A DNA stretch of 64,000 bases from Frateuria hangzhouensis (GCF_026410505.1 NZ_JAPMIU010000013.1:1-64000), one strand, 5' to 3'; shown: positions 49,258 through 60,454, counted from the stretch's first letter. The notes: a model not told the origin generated them from the letters alone. Made by a program: numbers and translations.

Positions 49258-50499
49258 ATGAAAATCCTGTTTCGCGTGATGTGCTGCCTGGCGCTGGTGT
49301 TCAGCGCCGGTTGCGCCACCACCCCGCCTCCAGCCACCCGCCCGGCGCCCTTGCTGCTGGTTTCCATCGACGGGTTCCGCACCGACTACCTCGAACGCGA
49401 CCTGACGCCCACCCTGGCGATGCTCGCGCGCGATGGCGTGCAGGCGTCCATGCAACCGTCCTTCCCCTCGCTCACCTTCCCCAACCACTACACGCTCGTG
49501 ACCGGACTGCGTCCGGATCACCACGGCATCGTCAACAACACGATGTACGACGCGCGGCTGGGCAAATTCTCGCTGCACAACCGCAAGGCGGTGAGCGACG
49601 GCCGCTGGTGGGCCGAAGGCACGCCGCTGTGGGAAACCGCCGACCGCCACGGCCTGCGTACCGCGACGATGTTCTGGCCGGGCTCGGAGGCGGACATCCA
49701 CGGCCGCCACCCGGACTACTGGAAGCCCTACGACGGTGCCGTGACGCCGATCCAGCGGGTCGACCAAGTACTGGCCTGGCTGGACCTGCCGCCGCCCCAG
49801 CGGCCGGCTTTCCTGACCTTGTACTTCGACGCTGTCGACCACGCCGGCCATCAATACGGGCCGGACTCGCCGCAGGTCGACCAGGCCCTGCGCGACACCG
49901 ACCAGGCGCTGGCGCGGCTGATCGCGGGGCTCAGGCAGCGCGACCTGCTCGAGCACATCAACCTGATCGTGCTGGCCGACCACGGCATGGCATCCACCCC
50001 GCTGGAGCACAGCGTGCTGATCGAGCGCGAGCTCGACCTGGACGACGTGCAGGTCGTGAGCCTGGGCGTGCTGGCCGGTTTCAATCCCAAACCGGGACGC
50101 GATTTCGCGGCCATCGAGACGAAGCTGGAGCGCCCGCATCCGCACATGCAGTGCTGGGACAGGAGCCGCGTGCCGGCGCGCCTGGCCTATGGCCACAACC
50201 CGCGCGTGCCGCAACTGCTGTGCCTGGCCAAGGTGGGCTGGCGCATCACCACCGCGCAGTGGCTGGCTTCGCACAAGGGCCGTATCAGCCTGGGCGAGCA
50301 CGGCTACGACAACGCCGCACCGCAGATGCAGGCGCTGTTCGTCGCACACGGTCCGGCCTTCCGCGACGGCGCCACGGTGCCGCCCTTCCCCAACGTGGAC
50401 GTCTATCCGCTGATGGTGCACCTGCTCGACCTGCCGCCGCAGCCGAGCGATGGGGACTACGACGCGGTCAAGGGCATGCTGGTGCCCTCGGCGCGGTAG
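49258..50499 (+). CDS. Nucleotide pyrophosphatase/phosphodiesterase, NPP family lipoprotein
   Basis: A 413-residue protein. Lipobox FSAGC gives a lipoprotein; then an alkaline-phosphatase-superfamily domain: metal Asp in VSIDGFR, nucleophile Thr in SLTFPNHYTLVTG, Asp/His in DAVDHAGHQYGP and LADHGM, and His in GEHGYDN. Xanthomonas NPP is the structural model for this family, hydrolysing phosphodiesters and nucleotide pyrophosphates. The ATG at 49258-49260 lies 48 bases from the divergent gene. Confidence 0.9.
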   Translation: MKILFRVMCCLALVFSAGCATTPPPATRPAPLLLVSIDGFRTDYLERDLTPTLAMLARDGVQASMQPSFPSLTFPNHYTLVTGLRPDHHGIVNNTMYDARLGKFSLHNRKAVSDGRWWAEGTPLWETADRHGLRTATMFWPGSEADIHGRHPDYWKPYDGAVTPIQRVDQVLAWLDLPPPQRPAFLTLYFDAVDHAGHQYGPDSPQVDQALRDTDQALARLIAGLRQRDLLEHINLIVLADHGMASTPLEHSVLIERELDLDDVQVVSLGVLAGFNPKPGRDFAAIETKLERPHPHMQCWDRSRVPARLAYGHNPRVPQLLCLAKVGWRITTAQWLASHKGRISLGEHGYDNAAPQMQALFVAHGPAFRDGATVPPFPNVDVYPLMVHLLDLPPQPSDGDYDAVKGMLVPSAR

Positions 50500-50513
50500 C
50501 GACGCTTCGACTT

Positions 50514-50702
50514 CGGCACTGAGCGCCTATGCTCAGCGCGAACGGATTTTTTTCCCGCCCGTTCGTCGCTGAGCGATTTTCCAACCGTTCGCCTGAGCGA
50601 TTTTTCCAATCGTGCGTGTTGACGCCTTTCCAAACCTTCGCCATGGCGCCTTTTCAAACCGTTCGCCCTGAGCGTAGCCGCGCGGCGTCGAAGTCGAAGG
50701 GC
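50514..50702. repeat. Cluster of family D repeat fragments
   Basis: Between the convergent NPP and MFS genes: a CTTCGACTTCGGCACTGAGC copy, several partial CGTTCG...CTGAGCGATTTT units in a row (about 50550-50620), and a full copy (CGTTCGCCCTGAGCGTAGC ... GTCGAAGTCGAAGG) at 50660-50700. It looks like stepwise decay or expansion of one repeat. Confidence 0.65.
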
Positions 50703-50709
50703 CGCCACG

Positions 50710-51972
50710 CTACGGCAACGGCGGCTCGGTCCCCGGCGACGGCGGCCCTGGCAGCGGCCGCAGGTAATACAGCCGCCAGGCAATCAGCAACCCGGCCAGC
50801 ACCATCGCACCGATGAATGCCGCCACGCCATTCCAGCCGCGCGCCGCATAGAACAACCCGCCGCCGGCACCGGCGAGGCTCGAACCCATGTAATAGGCGA
50901 ACAGATACAGCGAGGATGCCTGCGCCTTGGCATTGCCGGCGCGCCGGCCGACCCAGCTGCTCACGATCGAGTGCCCGCCGAAGAAGCCGAAGGTGATGGC
51001 CACCACGCCGGCGATCACCAGCACCAGCGAGTCGAACGCGGTCAGCCCCACGCCGGCGAGCATCAACGCGAAGGTCGTCCACAGCACGCGCCGGCGCCCC
51101 AGCCGGCCGGCCAGATGGCCCATCCAGGCGGAGCTGAAGGTGCCGATCAGGTACACGCTGAAAATCAGCCCGACCGCCGCCTGGCTCAAGCTGTACGGCG
51201 GCGCCAGCAGTCGGTAGCCGATGTAGTTGTAGACGGTGACGAAGGCGCCCAGCAGCAGGAAGCCCTCGACGAACATCCACGGCAGGCCGGCATCGCGAAA
51301 CACGCCGGCGAAACGCGCCAGCAGCGTGCGCAGCCGCAATGGCTGGCGCTCGAAATGCCGCGACGGCGGCAGCATACGCCAGAACATCAGCCCCGAGGCC
51401 AGGCCGATGCCGGCCACCACCACCACGCCCACGCGCCAGTCGAAAAAGTCCGCCAGCACGCCGGTCACCAGCCGTCCGCCCATGCCGCCGATGGCGTTGC
51501 CACTGATGTAAAGGCCCATGCCGAGGCCGATGGAGTCGGGGTGCATCTCCTCGCTCAGCCAGGTCATCGCCACCGCCGGCAGTCCGCTGAGGCTCAGGCC
51601 AAGCAAGGTGCGCAACACCAGCAGGCTGGTCCAGCCCGGCATCAACGCGGTCAGCAGGACCAGTGCCGCCGAGGCGATCAGCGACACGGTCATCACCGAC
51701 TTGCGTCCGTAGGCATCGGAAACGGCGCCGGCAAACAGCATCGCGAAGGCCAGCACGCCGGTGGTCAGCGAGAGCGACAACGCGCTGGTCGCCGCGCTGA
51801 CGCCGTAGTCCTTGCTGAATTCGGGCATCAGCGGCTGCACGCAATACAGCAGCCCGAAGGTGGCGATGCCGGCGGCAAACAGGGCCAGGTTGGCGCGCCG
51901 GAACAACGGCGTGCCGTGGCGGATCAGCGATCCGTCGTCAGTGCCGGCGACCGGCACGGAGGGAACATTCAT
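50710..51972 (-). CDS. MFS transporter
   Basis: A 420-residue protein with 12 predicted transmembrane helices. The MFS motif A-like loop is GAVSDAYGRKSVM after helix 2 and GHLAGRLGRRRVL in the second half. It resembles YnfM/AraJ-type drug or sugar efflux carriers (LLYCVQPLMPEFSKDYGVS). Substrate unknown. The start is at 51970-51972 (MNVPSV). Confidence 0.87.
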   Translation of the reverse strand: MNVPSVPVAGTDDGSLIRHGTPLFRRANLALFAAGIATFGLLYCVQPLMPEFSKDYGVSAATSALSLSLTTGVLAFAMLFAGAVSDAYGRKSVMTVSLIASAALVLLTALMPGWTSLLVLRTLLGLSLSGLPAVAMTWLSEEMHPDSIGLGMGLYISGNAIGGMGGRLVTGVLADFFDWRVGVVVVAGIGLASGLMFWRMLPPSRHFERQPLRLRTLLARFAGVFRDAGLPWMFVEGFLLLGAFVTVYNYIGYRLLAPPYSLSQAAVGLIFSVYLIGTFSSAWMGHLAGRLGRRRVLWTTFALMLAGVGLTAFDSLVLVIAGVVAITFGFFGGHSIVSSWVGRRAGNAKAQASSLYLFAYYMGSSLAGAGGGLFYAARGWNGVAAFIGAMVLAGLLIAWRLYYLRPLPGPPSPGTEPPLP

Positions 51973-52182
51973 CGGCTGCCTTCGGCGGGCCGTGGGGGGA
52001 GTTGCCATTGTCCTCCGCAAGGTCGTCCCGGGCCAGCGCGTGAATTGCCAGGACCGGGCGACGGCTTGACCCTCTCCCTGCGCGAAGAGCGCCGGGGCGA
52101 GGAGGGCGAACTCGCGGCAACGGATGCGCCACCGACTGCCCCTGCTTTCATGTGGCACCCTGTCAGCCGAACTCCCCCACCA

Positions 52183-52220
52183 CCGTTCGCTCTGAGCGTA
52201 GCGCAGCGAAGCCGAAGGGC
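52183..52220. repeat. Family D repeat copy in the 51973-52304 gap
   Basis: CCGTTCGCTCTGAGCGTAGC then GCAGCGAAGCCGAAGGG. A CCCTCTCCCTGCGCGAAGAG family E-like fragment is at about 52070-52090. No gene in this gap. Confidence 0.65.
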
Positions 52221-52304
52221 CCGCGCGCACCAAATCCTCCGGCTTCGGCTGCTGCCGGGCATACGCCGGGGACGAACGGACACCTGAAGGCACCCAGTCC
52301 CGCC

Positions 52305-52925
52305 ATGCACCGCTACGAGCCACTCCTGCTGCTTTCGCTGATCCTGCTGGCCTCGTGCCAAGGGCGCACGGACCATTCCCTTCCCGTGCCGCCGCCGGCG
52401 CCTCCGGCTGCATCACCTGCGATCGTCGACACCACGCACGGCTTTCGCATCGCCGTACCGCCGGACATGCAGGTGCGCCGCGACTTCCGTCGCAGCTACC
52501 TCGCCAATGGCCAGTGGAAGGCGTACGCCACCGGCGACGATCACGGCACCCCGGCGCTGGCGCTGGTGCTGGAAGGTTCCAACGCGATCACTGCCGCCGA
52601 GCTGCGCATCGGCATCGGCCAGGATGCCGAGGCGCTGGCGCATTGCCTGGACGTGCCGGCCACCGCCGTGCCGGCGCAGGCCACGCAGGTCACGCTCGCG
52701 GGCGTGCGGTTCAACCGGTTCCATGCCGCCGACGCGGCGATGAGCCACTATCTGGACGTGGAGGCCTACCGGGCGGTCCATGCCGGACGCTGCTACGCGA
52801 TCGACCTGTTGATCACCGGTACGCGCCCGGAGGTCTACGACCCGCCGGCGACGCCGCCGTTCGGACGCGAAGCCGCGTTGAAGCGCCTGCGTGCGGCGCT
52901 CAGAGGCCTGCGCTTCATCGACTGA
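52305..52925 (+). CDS. Lipoprotein, unknown function
   Basis: A 206-residue protein with lipobox LLASC (Cys18) and a Pro-rich linker, followed by a compact domain (THGFRIAVPPDMQVRRDF, GTPALALVLEGSNAITAAELRIGIGQD, CYAIDLLITGTRPEVYDPP). I do not recognise the domain; it looks like a PsbP/DUF1795-type beta fold, which is a guess. Solo gene on the plus strand between repeats. Confidence 0.7.
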   Translation: MHRYEPLLLLSLILLASCQGRTDHSLPVPPPAPPAASPAIVDTTHGFRIAVPPDMQVRRDFRRSYLANGQWKAYATGDDHGTPALALVLEGSNAITAAELRIGIGQDAEALAHCLDVPATAVPAQATQVTLAGVRFNRFHAADAAMSHYLDVEAYRAVHAGRCYAIDLLITGTRPEVYDPPATPPFGREAALKRLRAALRGLRFID

Positions 52926-52937
52926 CTATCCCGCTCG

Positions 52938-52994
52938 CAGGGTGGGCTTCAGCCCACTGGCCACCCCGCGATGGTGGGCTGAAGCCCACCCTAC
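52938..52994. repeat. Intergenic palindromic repeat, family C (inverted pair)
   Basis: CAGGGTGGGCTTCAGCCCAC and GGTGGGCTGAAGCCCACC around 15 bases, between the convergent lipoprotein gene and hutF; the right arm ends next to the hutF stop. Confidence 0.85.
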
Positions 52995-54443
52995 TCAGCC
53001 CGCCGGCGCCTGCCTGAGCCGCTGCACGGTTTCGCGGTAGCGCTGCGCGATGCGCTCCTCGTCGTGGTGGCGGAAATCCCGCACCACCCAGCGTCCGCCG
53101 CTCATGACGTCGCGCACCAGCGGCGTATTGCCGGCGAAAATGAGACTGTCCAGCAGCGCGGGTTCCTCGCGCGCGGCAAGCAGCGCAGAGCCGTCGTCGA
53201 GCACCAGCAGATCGGCACGGTGGCCGGGCTGCAGCGTCCCGACCGGCAGGCCCGAGGCCTGCGCACCGCCTTCCAGGGCGGCACGCCATAGCGTTTCGCC
53301 GACGCTCGCGCCTTCGCGGCGGGCGGCGATGTTGCGGCGACGGGTGGCCAGGCGCTGGCCGTACTCGAGCCAGCGCAGTTCCTCCACCGGCGATATCGAA
53401 ATGTGCGAGTCCGAGCCGATGCCCAGCGTGCCGCCGGCATCCAGGTAACTGGCCAGCGGGAACAGGCCGTCGCCGAGGTTGGCCTCGGTAGTGGGACACA
53501 ACCCGGCGACCGCGCCGGTGCGAGCCAGGCGCGCGGTCTCGTCCTCGTTCAGATGGGTGGCGTGGACCAGGCACCAGCGCTCGCCCACATCGGCGTGGTC
53601 CAGCAGCCATTCGACCGGCCGGGCACCGCGGATGGCCAGGCAATCCTGGACCTCGCCCAGCTGTTCGGCGATATGGATGTGGATCGGCCCGTCCTGCGCC
53701 AGGCCGCTGGTGAGCACCGCCTGCAGTGCGTCCTCCGGCACGGCGCGCAGCGAGTGCAGCGCGATGCCCACGCTCAGGTCGGCGTCCTGCTGTGAGCGCA
53801 GCGTTTCGAGCAGACGCAGGTAAGCGTCCACTTCGTGGCCAAAGCGCCTCTGCCGCGCGCCCAGCGGCCGGCCGTCGAAGCCGCCGCGCATGTACAGCAC
53901 CGGCAACAGGGTCAGCGCGATGCCCGCCTCGCGCGCCGCCTCGACCAGCGCCAGCGACATCGCTTCCGGCTGCGCGTACGGCGTGCCATCGGGCTGGTGG
54001 TGCAGGTAATGGAATTCGCAGACCTGGGTGTAGCCGGCCTTGAGCATCTCCACGTAGAGCTGGGCAGCGATCGCCTTCAGCTCGTCCGGGCCGACGGCGG
54101 CGGCGAACGCGTACATCGTTTCGCGCCAGCTCCAGAAATTGTCCTGTTGAGGAGTGCGGTCTTGGATGGCCGCTTTTTGATCGTCGTGCCCAGGGACGAG
54201 CGCACTGCTCCCGCCCACCTTGCCTCGCCGTTCGGCCAGTCCCGCCATGGCGCGCTGGAACGCGTGCGAATGCAGGTTCGGCATGCCCGGCAGCACCCAG
54301 GTGCCCAGCCTCTCGGCCGGACCATCCTCGACCGCCTGCAGCGTGCCGTCGGCGTCGATGCCGAAAATGCCCTCGCGCGACCAGCCATCGGCCTGCCACA
54401 GGTGACCAGCGTGGCAACGGCGGATGCGGGTGGGCTGGGTCAT
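52995..54443 (-). CDS. hutF: Formimidoylglutamate deiminase
   Basis: A 482-residue amidohydrolase of the histidine degradation route that goes through N-formylglutamate. Metal His residues are in MPNLHSHAFQRAM, substrate/metal His in HIHIAEQ and VHATHL, and the Asp in IGSDSHISISP. It converts N-formimino-glutamate to N-formylglutamate and ammonia. Residues about 75-100 (KVGGSSALVPGHDDQKAAIQ and following) are an insertion absent from HutF as I remember it, placed between the conserved AGLAE.RG and NFWSWRETMY. The partner hutI is at 57681, and hutH/hutU/hutG are not in the window. Confidence 0.92.
   Translation of the reverse strand: MTQPTRIRRCHAGHLWQADGWSREGIFGIDADGTLQAVEDGPAERLGTWVLPGMPNLHSHAFQRAMAGLAERRGKVGGSSALVPGHDDQKAAIQDRTPQQDNFWSWRETMYAFAAAVGPDELKAIAAQLYVEMLKAGYTQVCEFHYLHHQPDGTPYAQPEAMSLALVEAAREAGIALTLLPVLYMRGGFDGRPLGARQRRFGHEVDAYLRLLETLRSQQDADLSVGIALHSLRAVPEDALQAVLTSGLAQDGPIHIHIAEQLGEVQDCLAIRGARPVEWLLDHADVGERWCLVHATHLNEDETARLARTGAVAGLCPTTEANLGDGLFPLASYLDAGGTLGIGSDSHISISPVEELRWLEYGQRLATRRRNIAARREGASVGETLWRAALEGGAQASGLPVGTLQPGHRADLLVLDDGSALLAAREEPALLDSLIFAGNTPLVRDVMSGGRWVVRDFRHHDEERIAQRYRETVQRLRQAPAG
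54144..54221. repeat. In-frame insertion in hutF, probable coding repeat element
   Basis: About 26 codons interrupt the HutF family consensus. At the DNA level AGTGCG (54153-54158) and CGCACT (54201-54206) form an inverted repeat near the ends. The peptide resembles, from memory, peptides encoded by dispersed repeats in Xanthomonadales proteins. Origin is inferred. Confidence 0.5.
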
Positions 54444-54609
54444 GGGCGGCTCCTGGCAAGGGGCACCAGTGTACCGAGCTTGTTCCATCCGCCGCTGATG
54501 GGGTGGCCCGGCGCATGGCGCGCGCCCGACAGGCCGGAAGGTCCGCCAGCGCGCGGATCGCGCATCGGGGGCGACGGTTCCACCACAAACCCTTTCGGAT
54601 ACTGCCCGC

Positions 54610-56175
54610 ATGCCCAAGAAGACGCCCGAGCAAACCGCCAAGCTGCTGCTGCGCCAGGCCCGCCCGGAAGACGTGCCGGCGCTGGTCGAGCTCACCGGCC
54701 GTGTCTACTCGCCCGAATGGGGCCACTCGGCGGAGATGCTGCGCTCCCAGCAGACGCACTTCCCGGAAGGCCAGTTCGTGGTCGAGTACGCCGGCAAGGT
54801 GGTCGGCTACTGCGCAACCTTCCGCATCGACGCGGCCACCGCGCTCAAGCCGCATACCTGGACGCAGATCACCGGCGGCGGCATGGGCTCGCGGCACAAA
54901 TCCGACGGCGACTGGCTGTACGGCATGGAAGTGGTGGTACATCCGGACTACCGCGGCATGCGCATCGGCCAGCGGCTGTACCAGGCGCGCAAGCGCTTGT
55001 GCACGGACCTGAAACTGCGCGGCATCGTGTTCGGCGGACGCGTTCCCGGCCTGGCCAGGCACATCGGCCGCTACGGCAGCGCGGAGGCCTACGTGCAGGC
55101 GGTGGTGGCCGGCGAGCGGCGCGACGCCACGCTGAGCTTCCAGTTGTCCAACGGCTTCGAGGTGATCGGCCTGCTGCGCGCCTACGTGCCCTCGGACCAT
55201 GAATCGCTCGGCTGGGCAGTGCACCTGGTGTGGCGCAACCCCAGCCTGCTCGACCACCCGGACATCCCCTCGATCCCCTCGCCCAAGCGCCTGCCCGACT
55301 CGGTGCGGGTGGCCTCGGTGCAGTACTTCCAGCGGCGCATCCGCTCGTTCGAGGAGTTCGCCACCCAGGCGGAGTATTTCACCGACATCGCGGCCGACTA
55401 CAACGCCGATTTCGTCGCCTTCCCCGAGCTCATCACGCTGCAGTTGCTGTCGATCGAGAACGAGGAGCTTTCGCCGGTCGAGTCGATCCGCAAGCTCAGC
55501 CACTACACGCCGCAGGTGAAGGAGCTCTTCAGCCGCCTGGCGATGCGCTACAACATCAACATCATCGCCGGCTCGCACCCGACCGAGCAGCCCAACGGCG
55601 ACATCCACAACGTCTGCTACGTATGCCTGCGCGACGGCTCGCTGCACGAGCGCGAGAAACTGCATCCCACCCCCAGCGAACGCAACGTGTGGAACATCAC
55701 CGGCGGCGAGAGCGCGGCGACGATCCAGACCGACTGCGGCCCGATCGGCGTGATGATCTGCTACGACTCCGAGTTCCCCGAAGTAGCGCGACACCTGGTC
55801 GACCAAGGTGCGCTTATCCTGTTCGTGCCCTTCTGCACCGACGTGCGCGAGGGCTACCTGCGCGTGCGCTACTGCTCGCAGGCGCGGGCGATCGAGAACC
55901 AGTGCTACGTGGTGCTCTCGGGCAACGTCGGCAACCTGCCCGGCGTGAACAACTTCGACATCCAGTACGGCCAGAGCTGCATCCTCACGCCCAGCGACTT
56001 CCCGTTTGCGCGCGACGGCGTGGCAGCGGACTCCACCCCCAACATCGAGACGGTGCTGTTCGCCGACCTGCGCCTGGAGAGCCTGGCCCGCGCCCGCAAC
56101 GCCGGCGCCGTGACCAATCTCAAGGACCGGCGCTTCGACCTGTACGAAATGCGCTGGCGGCCGCAGCCGCTGTAG
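54610..56175 (+). CDS. Fusion of GNAT acetyltransferase and carbon-nitrogen hydrolase
   Basis: A 521-residue protein. Residues about 10-215 are a GNAT domain (VVHPDYRGMRIGQRLYQARK is the acetyl-CoA loop); residues about 230-520 are a nitrilase-superfamily hydrolase with triad Glu in FPELITLQL, Lys in REKLHPTPSE and Cys in ICYDSEFPE. This two-domain architecture is conserved in proteobacteria; its reaction is not established, but coupling amide hydrolysis with N-acylation is plausible. It is divergent from hutF and followed by a ClC channel. Confidence 0.88.
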   Translation: MPKKTPEQTAKLLLRQARPEDVPALVELTGRVYSPEWGHSAEMLRSQQTHFPEGQFVVEYAGKVVGYCATFRIDAATALKPHTWTQITGGGMGSRHKSDGDWLYGMEVVVHPDYRGMRIGQRLYQARKRLCTDLKLRGIVFGGRVPGLARHIGRYGSAEAYVQAVVAGERRDATLSFQLSNGFEVIGLLRAYVPSDHESLGWAVHLVWRNPSLLDHPDIPSIPSPKRLPDSVRVASVQYFQRRIRSFEEFATQAEYFTDIAADYNADFVAFPELITLQLLSIENEELSPVESIRKLSHYTPQVKELFSRLAMRYNINIIAGSHPTEQPNGDIHNVCYVCLRDGSLHEREKLHPTPSERNVWNITGGESAATIQTDCGPIGVMICYDSEFPEVARHLVDQGALILFVPFCTDVREGYLRVRYCSQARAIENQCYVVLSGNVGNLPGVNNFDIQYGQSCILTPSDFPFARDGVAADSTPNIETVLFADLRLESLARARNAGAVTNLKDRRFDLYEMRWRPQPL

Positions 56176-56256
56176 GGCGCGCTTCCGCTTGCCGTCGGGG
56201 CTGTTTTGCGCACGCCGGGACGAAGCCAGGCGTGCGCGGTCTGCGATAATCGCCGG

Positions 56257-57684
56257 ATGCCCGCTTCCAACCCCCGCCTGCAGGCCCTGCTCGGCCACGA
56301 ATTTTTCGCCCCGCACCAGTGGAAGCGGCGCATCGCGTTGTGGAGCGGCGCGGTGCTGGTGGCGCTGGCGGCGATCCTGTTCGCCAAGGCCAGCACCTGG
56401 GCCTATCAGCTGTTCCTGGGCATCGTGGCGCATGGCGTGTGGATCCCGCTGATCCTGACCCCCGCGGTGTTCGGCCTGTTGTCGTGGTCCACCGCGGGAC
56501 GTTTCCGCGCCACCCGCGGCAGCGGCATTCCGCAGGCCATCGCCACGCTGCACGTGGAGGACGAATCTTTCCGCAAGAGCATGCTTTCGCTGCCGATCGC
56601 GGCCGGCAAGATGCTGCTCACGCTGATCGCGCTGGCGGTGGGCGCCTCGATCGGGCGCGAGGGACCGACCGTGCACGTCGGCGCCGGGCTTTTCTACACC
56701 TTCGCGCGGCGCTTCGGTTTCAGCGATCCGAAAGCGGCCTCGCGCTTCATCCTGGCCGGCGGCGCGGCCGGCATCGCGGCGGCGTTCAACACGCCGCTGG
56801 CGGGCGTGGTGTTCGCCATCGAGGAACTGGCCGGCACTTTCGAGCACCGCTTCAGCGGCCTGCTGCTCACCGCGGTGATCGTGGGCGGCGTGGTGTCGCT
56901 GGGGATCATGGGCAATTACGCCTACTTCGGCGAAGTCGAGGCGAACCTGCCCCTGGGCCACGCGTGGCTGGCAGTGCTGCTGTGCGGCGGTGTCTGCGGC
57001 TTGCTGGGTGGGCTGTTCGCGCGGCTGATTTTGCTCAGCAAGCGGGGGCCGCTGGCGCGCGTCGGTGCGCTGCGCGCGCGCTGGCCGGTGGCCTTCGCCA
57101 CCGGTTGCGGGCTGGTGTTGGCGTTACTTGGCGTGCTGTGTCATGGCTCGGTCTACGGCACCGGCTACGACCAGGCGCGCGCCATCGTGCAGCAGGCCGC
57201 GGTGACGCCGGGCGAGAGCTTCGGCCTGGCGAAACTGGCAGCCAACGTGGTGTCGTACTGGGCCGGCATCCCGGGCGGCATTTTCTCGCCGGCGCTGGCG
57301 GTAGGCGCCGGACTGGGACAGAACATCGCCCATTTCCTGCCCGACGTGCCGGCTGCCGCGGTGGTGTTGCTGGGGATGAGCGCGTATCTCTCGGGCGTGA
57401 CCGGTGCGCCGCTCACCTCGGCGGTGATCGCGATGGAGCTGACCGACAACCAGTCGATGGTCATCCCGGTGATGGCCGCCTGCCTGCTGGCCCGAGCCGT
57501 CTCCTCGCTGCTCAGCCCCACCCCTGTCTACAAGGATTTCGCCGAACGCCTGGTGCAGGAGTTCGAGCGCCAGCAGGCAGCGCGCCACGTACCGGCGGAG
57601 CCGCTCGAGCACGTCGGCACGACCAGCGCATTCGATGAACCGGCGGGTCCCGCCGACGCCCCCCCGCCCCCGGAAAAGCCATGA
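56257..57684 (+). CDS. ClC-family chloride channel or H+/Cl- exchanger
   Basis: A 475-residue membrane protein. The ClC selectivity motifs are present: [17 protein letters not shown] (gating Glu) and [11 protein letters not shown]. The C-terminal tail is Pro/Glu-rich with no CBS domains. The gating Glu suggests an exchanger or gated channel used in acid or ionic stress. Start at 56257 (MPASNPRL). Its stop overlaps hutI by 4 bases, so the two are translationally coupled without an evident functional link. Confidence 0.92.
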   Translation: MPASNPRLQALLGHEFFAPHQWKRRIALWSGAVLVALAAILFAKASTWAYQLFLGIVAHGVWIPLILTPAVFGLLSWSTAGRFRATRGSGIPQAIATLHVEDESFRKSMLSLPIAAGKMLLTLIALAVGASIGREGPTVHVGAGLFYTFARRFGFSDPKAASRFILAGGAAGIAAAFNTPLAGVVFAIEELAGTFEHRFSGLLLTAVIVGGVVSLGIMGNYAYFGEVEANLPLGHAWLAVLLCGGVCGLLGGLFARLILLSKRGPLARVGALRARWPVAFATGCGLVLALLGVLCHGSVYGTGYDQARAIVQQAAVTPGESFGLAKLAANVVSYWAGIPGGIFSPALAVGAGLGQNIAHFLPDVPAAAVVLLGMSAYLSGVTGAPLTSAVIAMELTDNQSMVIPVMAACLLARAVSSLLSPTPVYKDFAERLVQEFERQQAARHVPAEPLEHVGTTSAFDEPAGPADAPPPPEKP

Positions 57685-58913
57685 CCACCACACCTTGGGA
57701 CCGTCTGTTGCTCGACGCCACGCTGGCTACCTTCACCGGCGATCGTCCGTTCGGGCTGGTCGAGCACGGCGCACTCGCGCTCAAGGACGACCGCATCGCC
57801 TGGGTGGGACCGGCGGCGGACCTTCCCGGCGCACCGGAGGCACTCGCCGCTGCGGTCGAAACCCTCGACGGCGCGCTGGTGACCCCGGGCCTGGTCGACT
57901 GCCACACGCATCTGGTGTTCGGCGGCGATCGCGCGCACGAGTTCGACATGCGCCTGAACGGTGCCAGCTACGAGGAAATCGCGCGCGCCGGCGGCGGCAT
58001 CGCCTCCACCATGGCGGCCACCCGCGCGGCCGACGAGGAGACGCTGCTGCGCCAGAGCCTGCCGCGCGCGCGCGCGCTGTTGCGCGACGGCGTGACCACG
58101 CTGGAGATCAAATCCGGCTACGGGCTGGATCTGGACGCCGAACGGCGCATGCTGCGGGTGGCGCGGCGCATCGGCGAGCGGCTGGGCATCGGCGTGCGCA
58201 CCAGCTTCCTCGGCCTGCACGCGCTGCCGCCGGAATACCGCGAACGGCGCGGCGAGTACGTGGCGCGGGTGTGCGACGTGATGCTGCCGATGCTGGCCAG
58301 CGAAGGCCTGGTCGACGCGGTGGATGCTTTCTGCGAGGGCATCGGCTTCAGCCGCGAGGAGACGGCGACGGTGTTCGAGCGCGCCAGGGCCCTGAGGCTC
58401 CCGGTCAAGCTGCATGCCGAGCAGCTATCGGACCTGGGCGGCGCGGCACTGGTGGCCGAGTATCGCGGACTGTCAGCCGACCATCTGGAACACCTGGGCG
58501 AGCCGGGCATCCGCGCGATGGCCGCCGCCGGCACCGTGGCGGTGCTGCTGCCGGGTGCGTTCTACGCGTTGCGCGAGACTCGGTTGCCGCCGATCGACGC
58601 GCTGCGGACACACGGGGTACCGATGGCGATCGCCACCGACTGCAATCCCGGCACCTCGCCGCTGCTCTCGCTACGGCTGGCCGCGAACATGGCCTGCACG
58701 CTGTTCCGGTTGACGCCCGAGGAGGCGTTGCGCGGGATCACGCTGAACGCCGCACGGGCGCTGGGGCTGACCGATCGCGGCACGCTGGCGACCGGTCAGC
58801 GCGCCGACCTGGTGATCTGGAATGCGCGCGGGCCGGCGGAGCTGTGCTACTGGATCGGCGGCGACCTATTGCAGGCCGCCTGGATAGGCGGACAGCGCGC
58901 GTCGCTCGCCTAG
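57681..58913 (+). CDS. hutI: Imidazolonepropionase
   Basis: A 410-residue amidohydrolase that opens imidazolone-propionate to N-formimino-glutamate, the substrate of HutF. Motifs: [17 protein letters not shown] (metal HxH), [24 protein letters not shown] and [11 protein letters not shown] with the catalytic Asp. It is coupled to the ClC gene upstream and about 3 kb from hutF, which lies on the other strand. No Hut regulator is in the window. Confidence 0.95.
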   Translation: MTTTPWDRLLLDATLATFTGDRPFGLVEHGALALKDDRIAWVGPAADLPGAPEALAAAVETLDGALVTPGLVDCHTHLVFGGDRAHEFDMRLNGASYEEIARAGGGIASTMAATRAADEETLLRQSLPRARALLRDGVTTLEIKSGYGLDLDAERRMLRVARRIGERLGIGVRTSFLGLHALPPEYRERRGEYVARVCDVMLPMLASEGLVDAVDAFCEGIGFSREETATVFERARALRLPVKLHAEQLSDLGGAALVAEYRGLSADHLEHLGEPGIRAMAAAGTVAVLLPGAFYALRETRLPPIDALRTHGVPMAIATDCNPGTSPLLSLRLAANMACTLFRLTPEEALRGITLNAARALGLTDRGTLATGQRADLVIWNARGPAELCYWIGGDLLQAAWIGGQRASLA

Positions 58914-58948
58914 CCGCTTCGGAACGCGGCACAAGCCCGCGCACTCCC

Positions 58949-59004
58949 GTAGGAGCCCACTTGTGGGCGATGCCCTTGACGCACCCGCAAGCGGGCTTCC
59001 GCAA
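58949..59004. repeat. Intergenic palindromic repeat, family A (asymmetric pair)
   Basis: GTAGGAGCCCACTTGTGGGC then a shorter GCAAGCGGGCTTCCGC mirror, between hutI and the convergent hydrolase gene. Confidence 0.75.
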
Positions 59005-59050
59005 GTGCCCGCCTGGATGACTCCAGGGCACCTGGCGCTGGCGCGGCCCC

Positions 59051-60326
<1,276 letters not shown>

Positions 60327-60454
60327 GCCGGCTCCGTCGCTGCCCCTGCCTGCCGCAGGCTTCCATGCGCGCGGTGAAGCGCGTGTCTTCCTTCGTTAAT
60401 CGCCACCTAACGCAAAAAAAGTTCGTCGCGCATTACCAGGGACCATGCAGCCCC

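Noticed and set aside
52915-56961. Minus-strand frame of over 1300 codons across hutF, the GNAT fusion and clc
   Set aside because: Antisense shadow with repetitive His/Arg/Ala composition; the real genes are clear.
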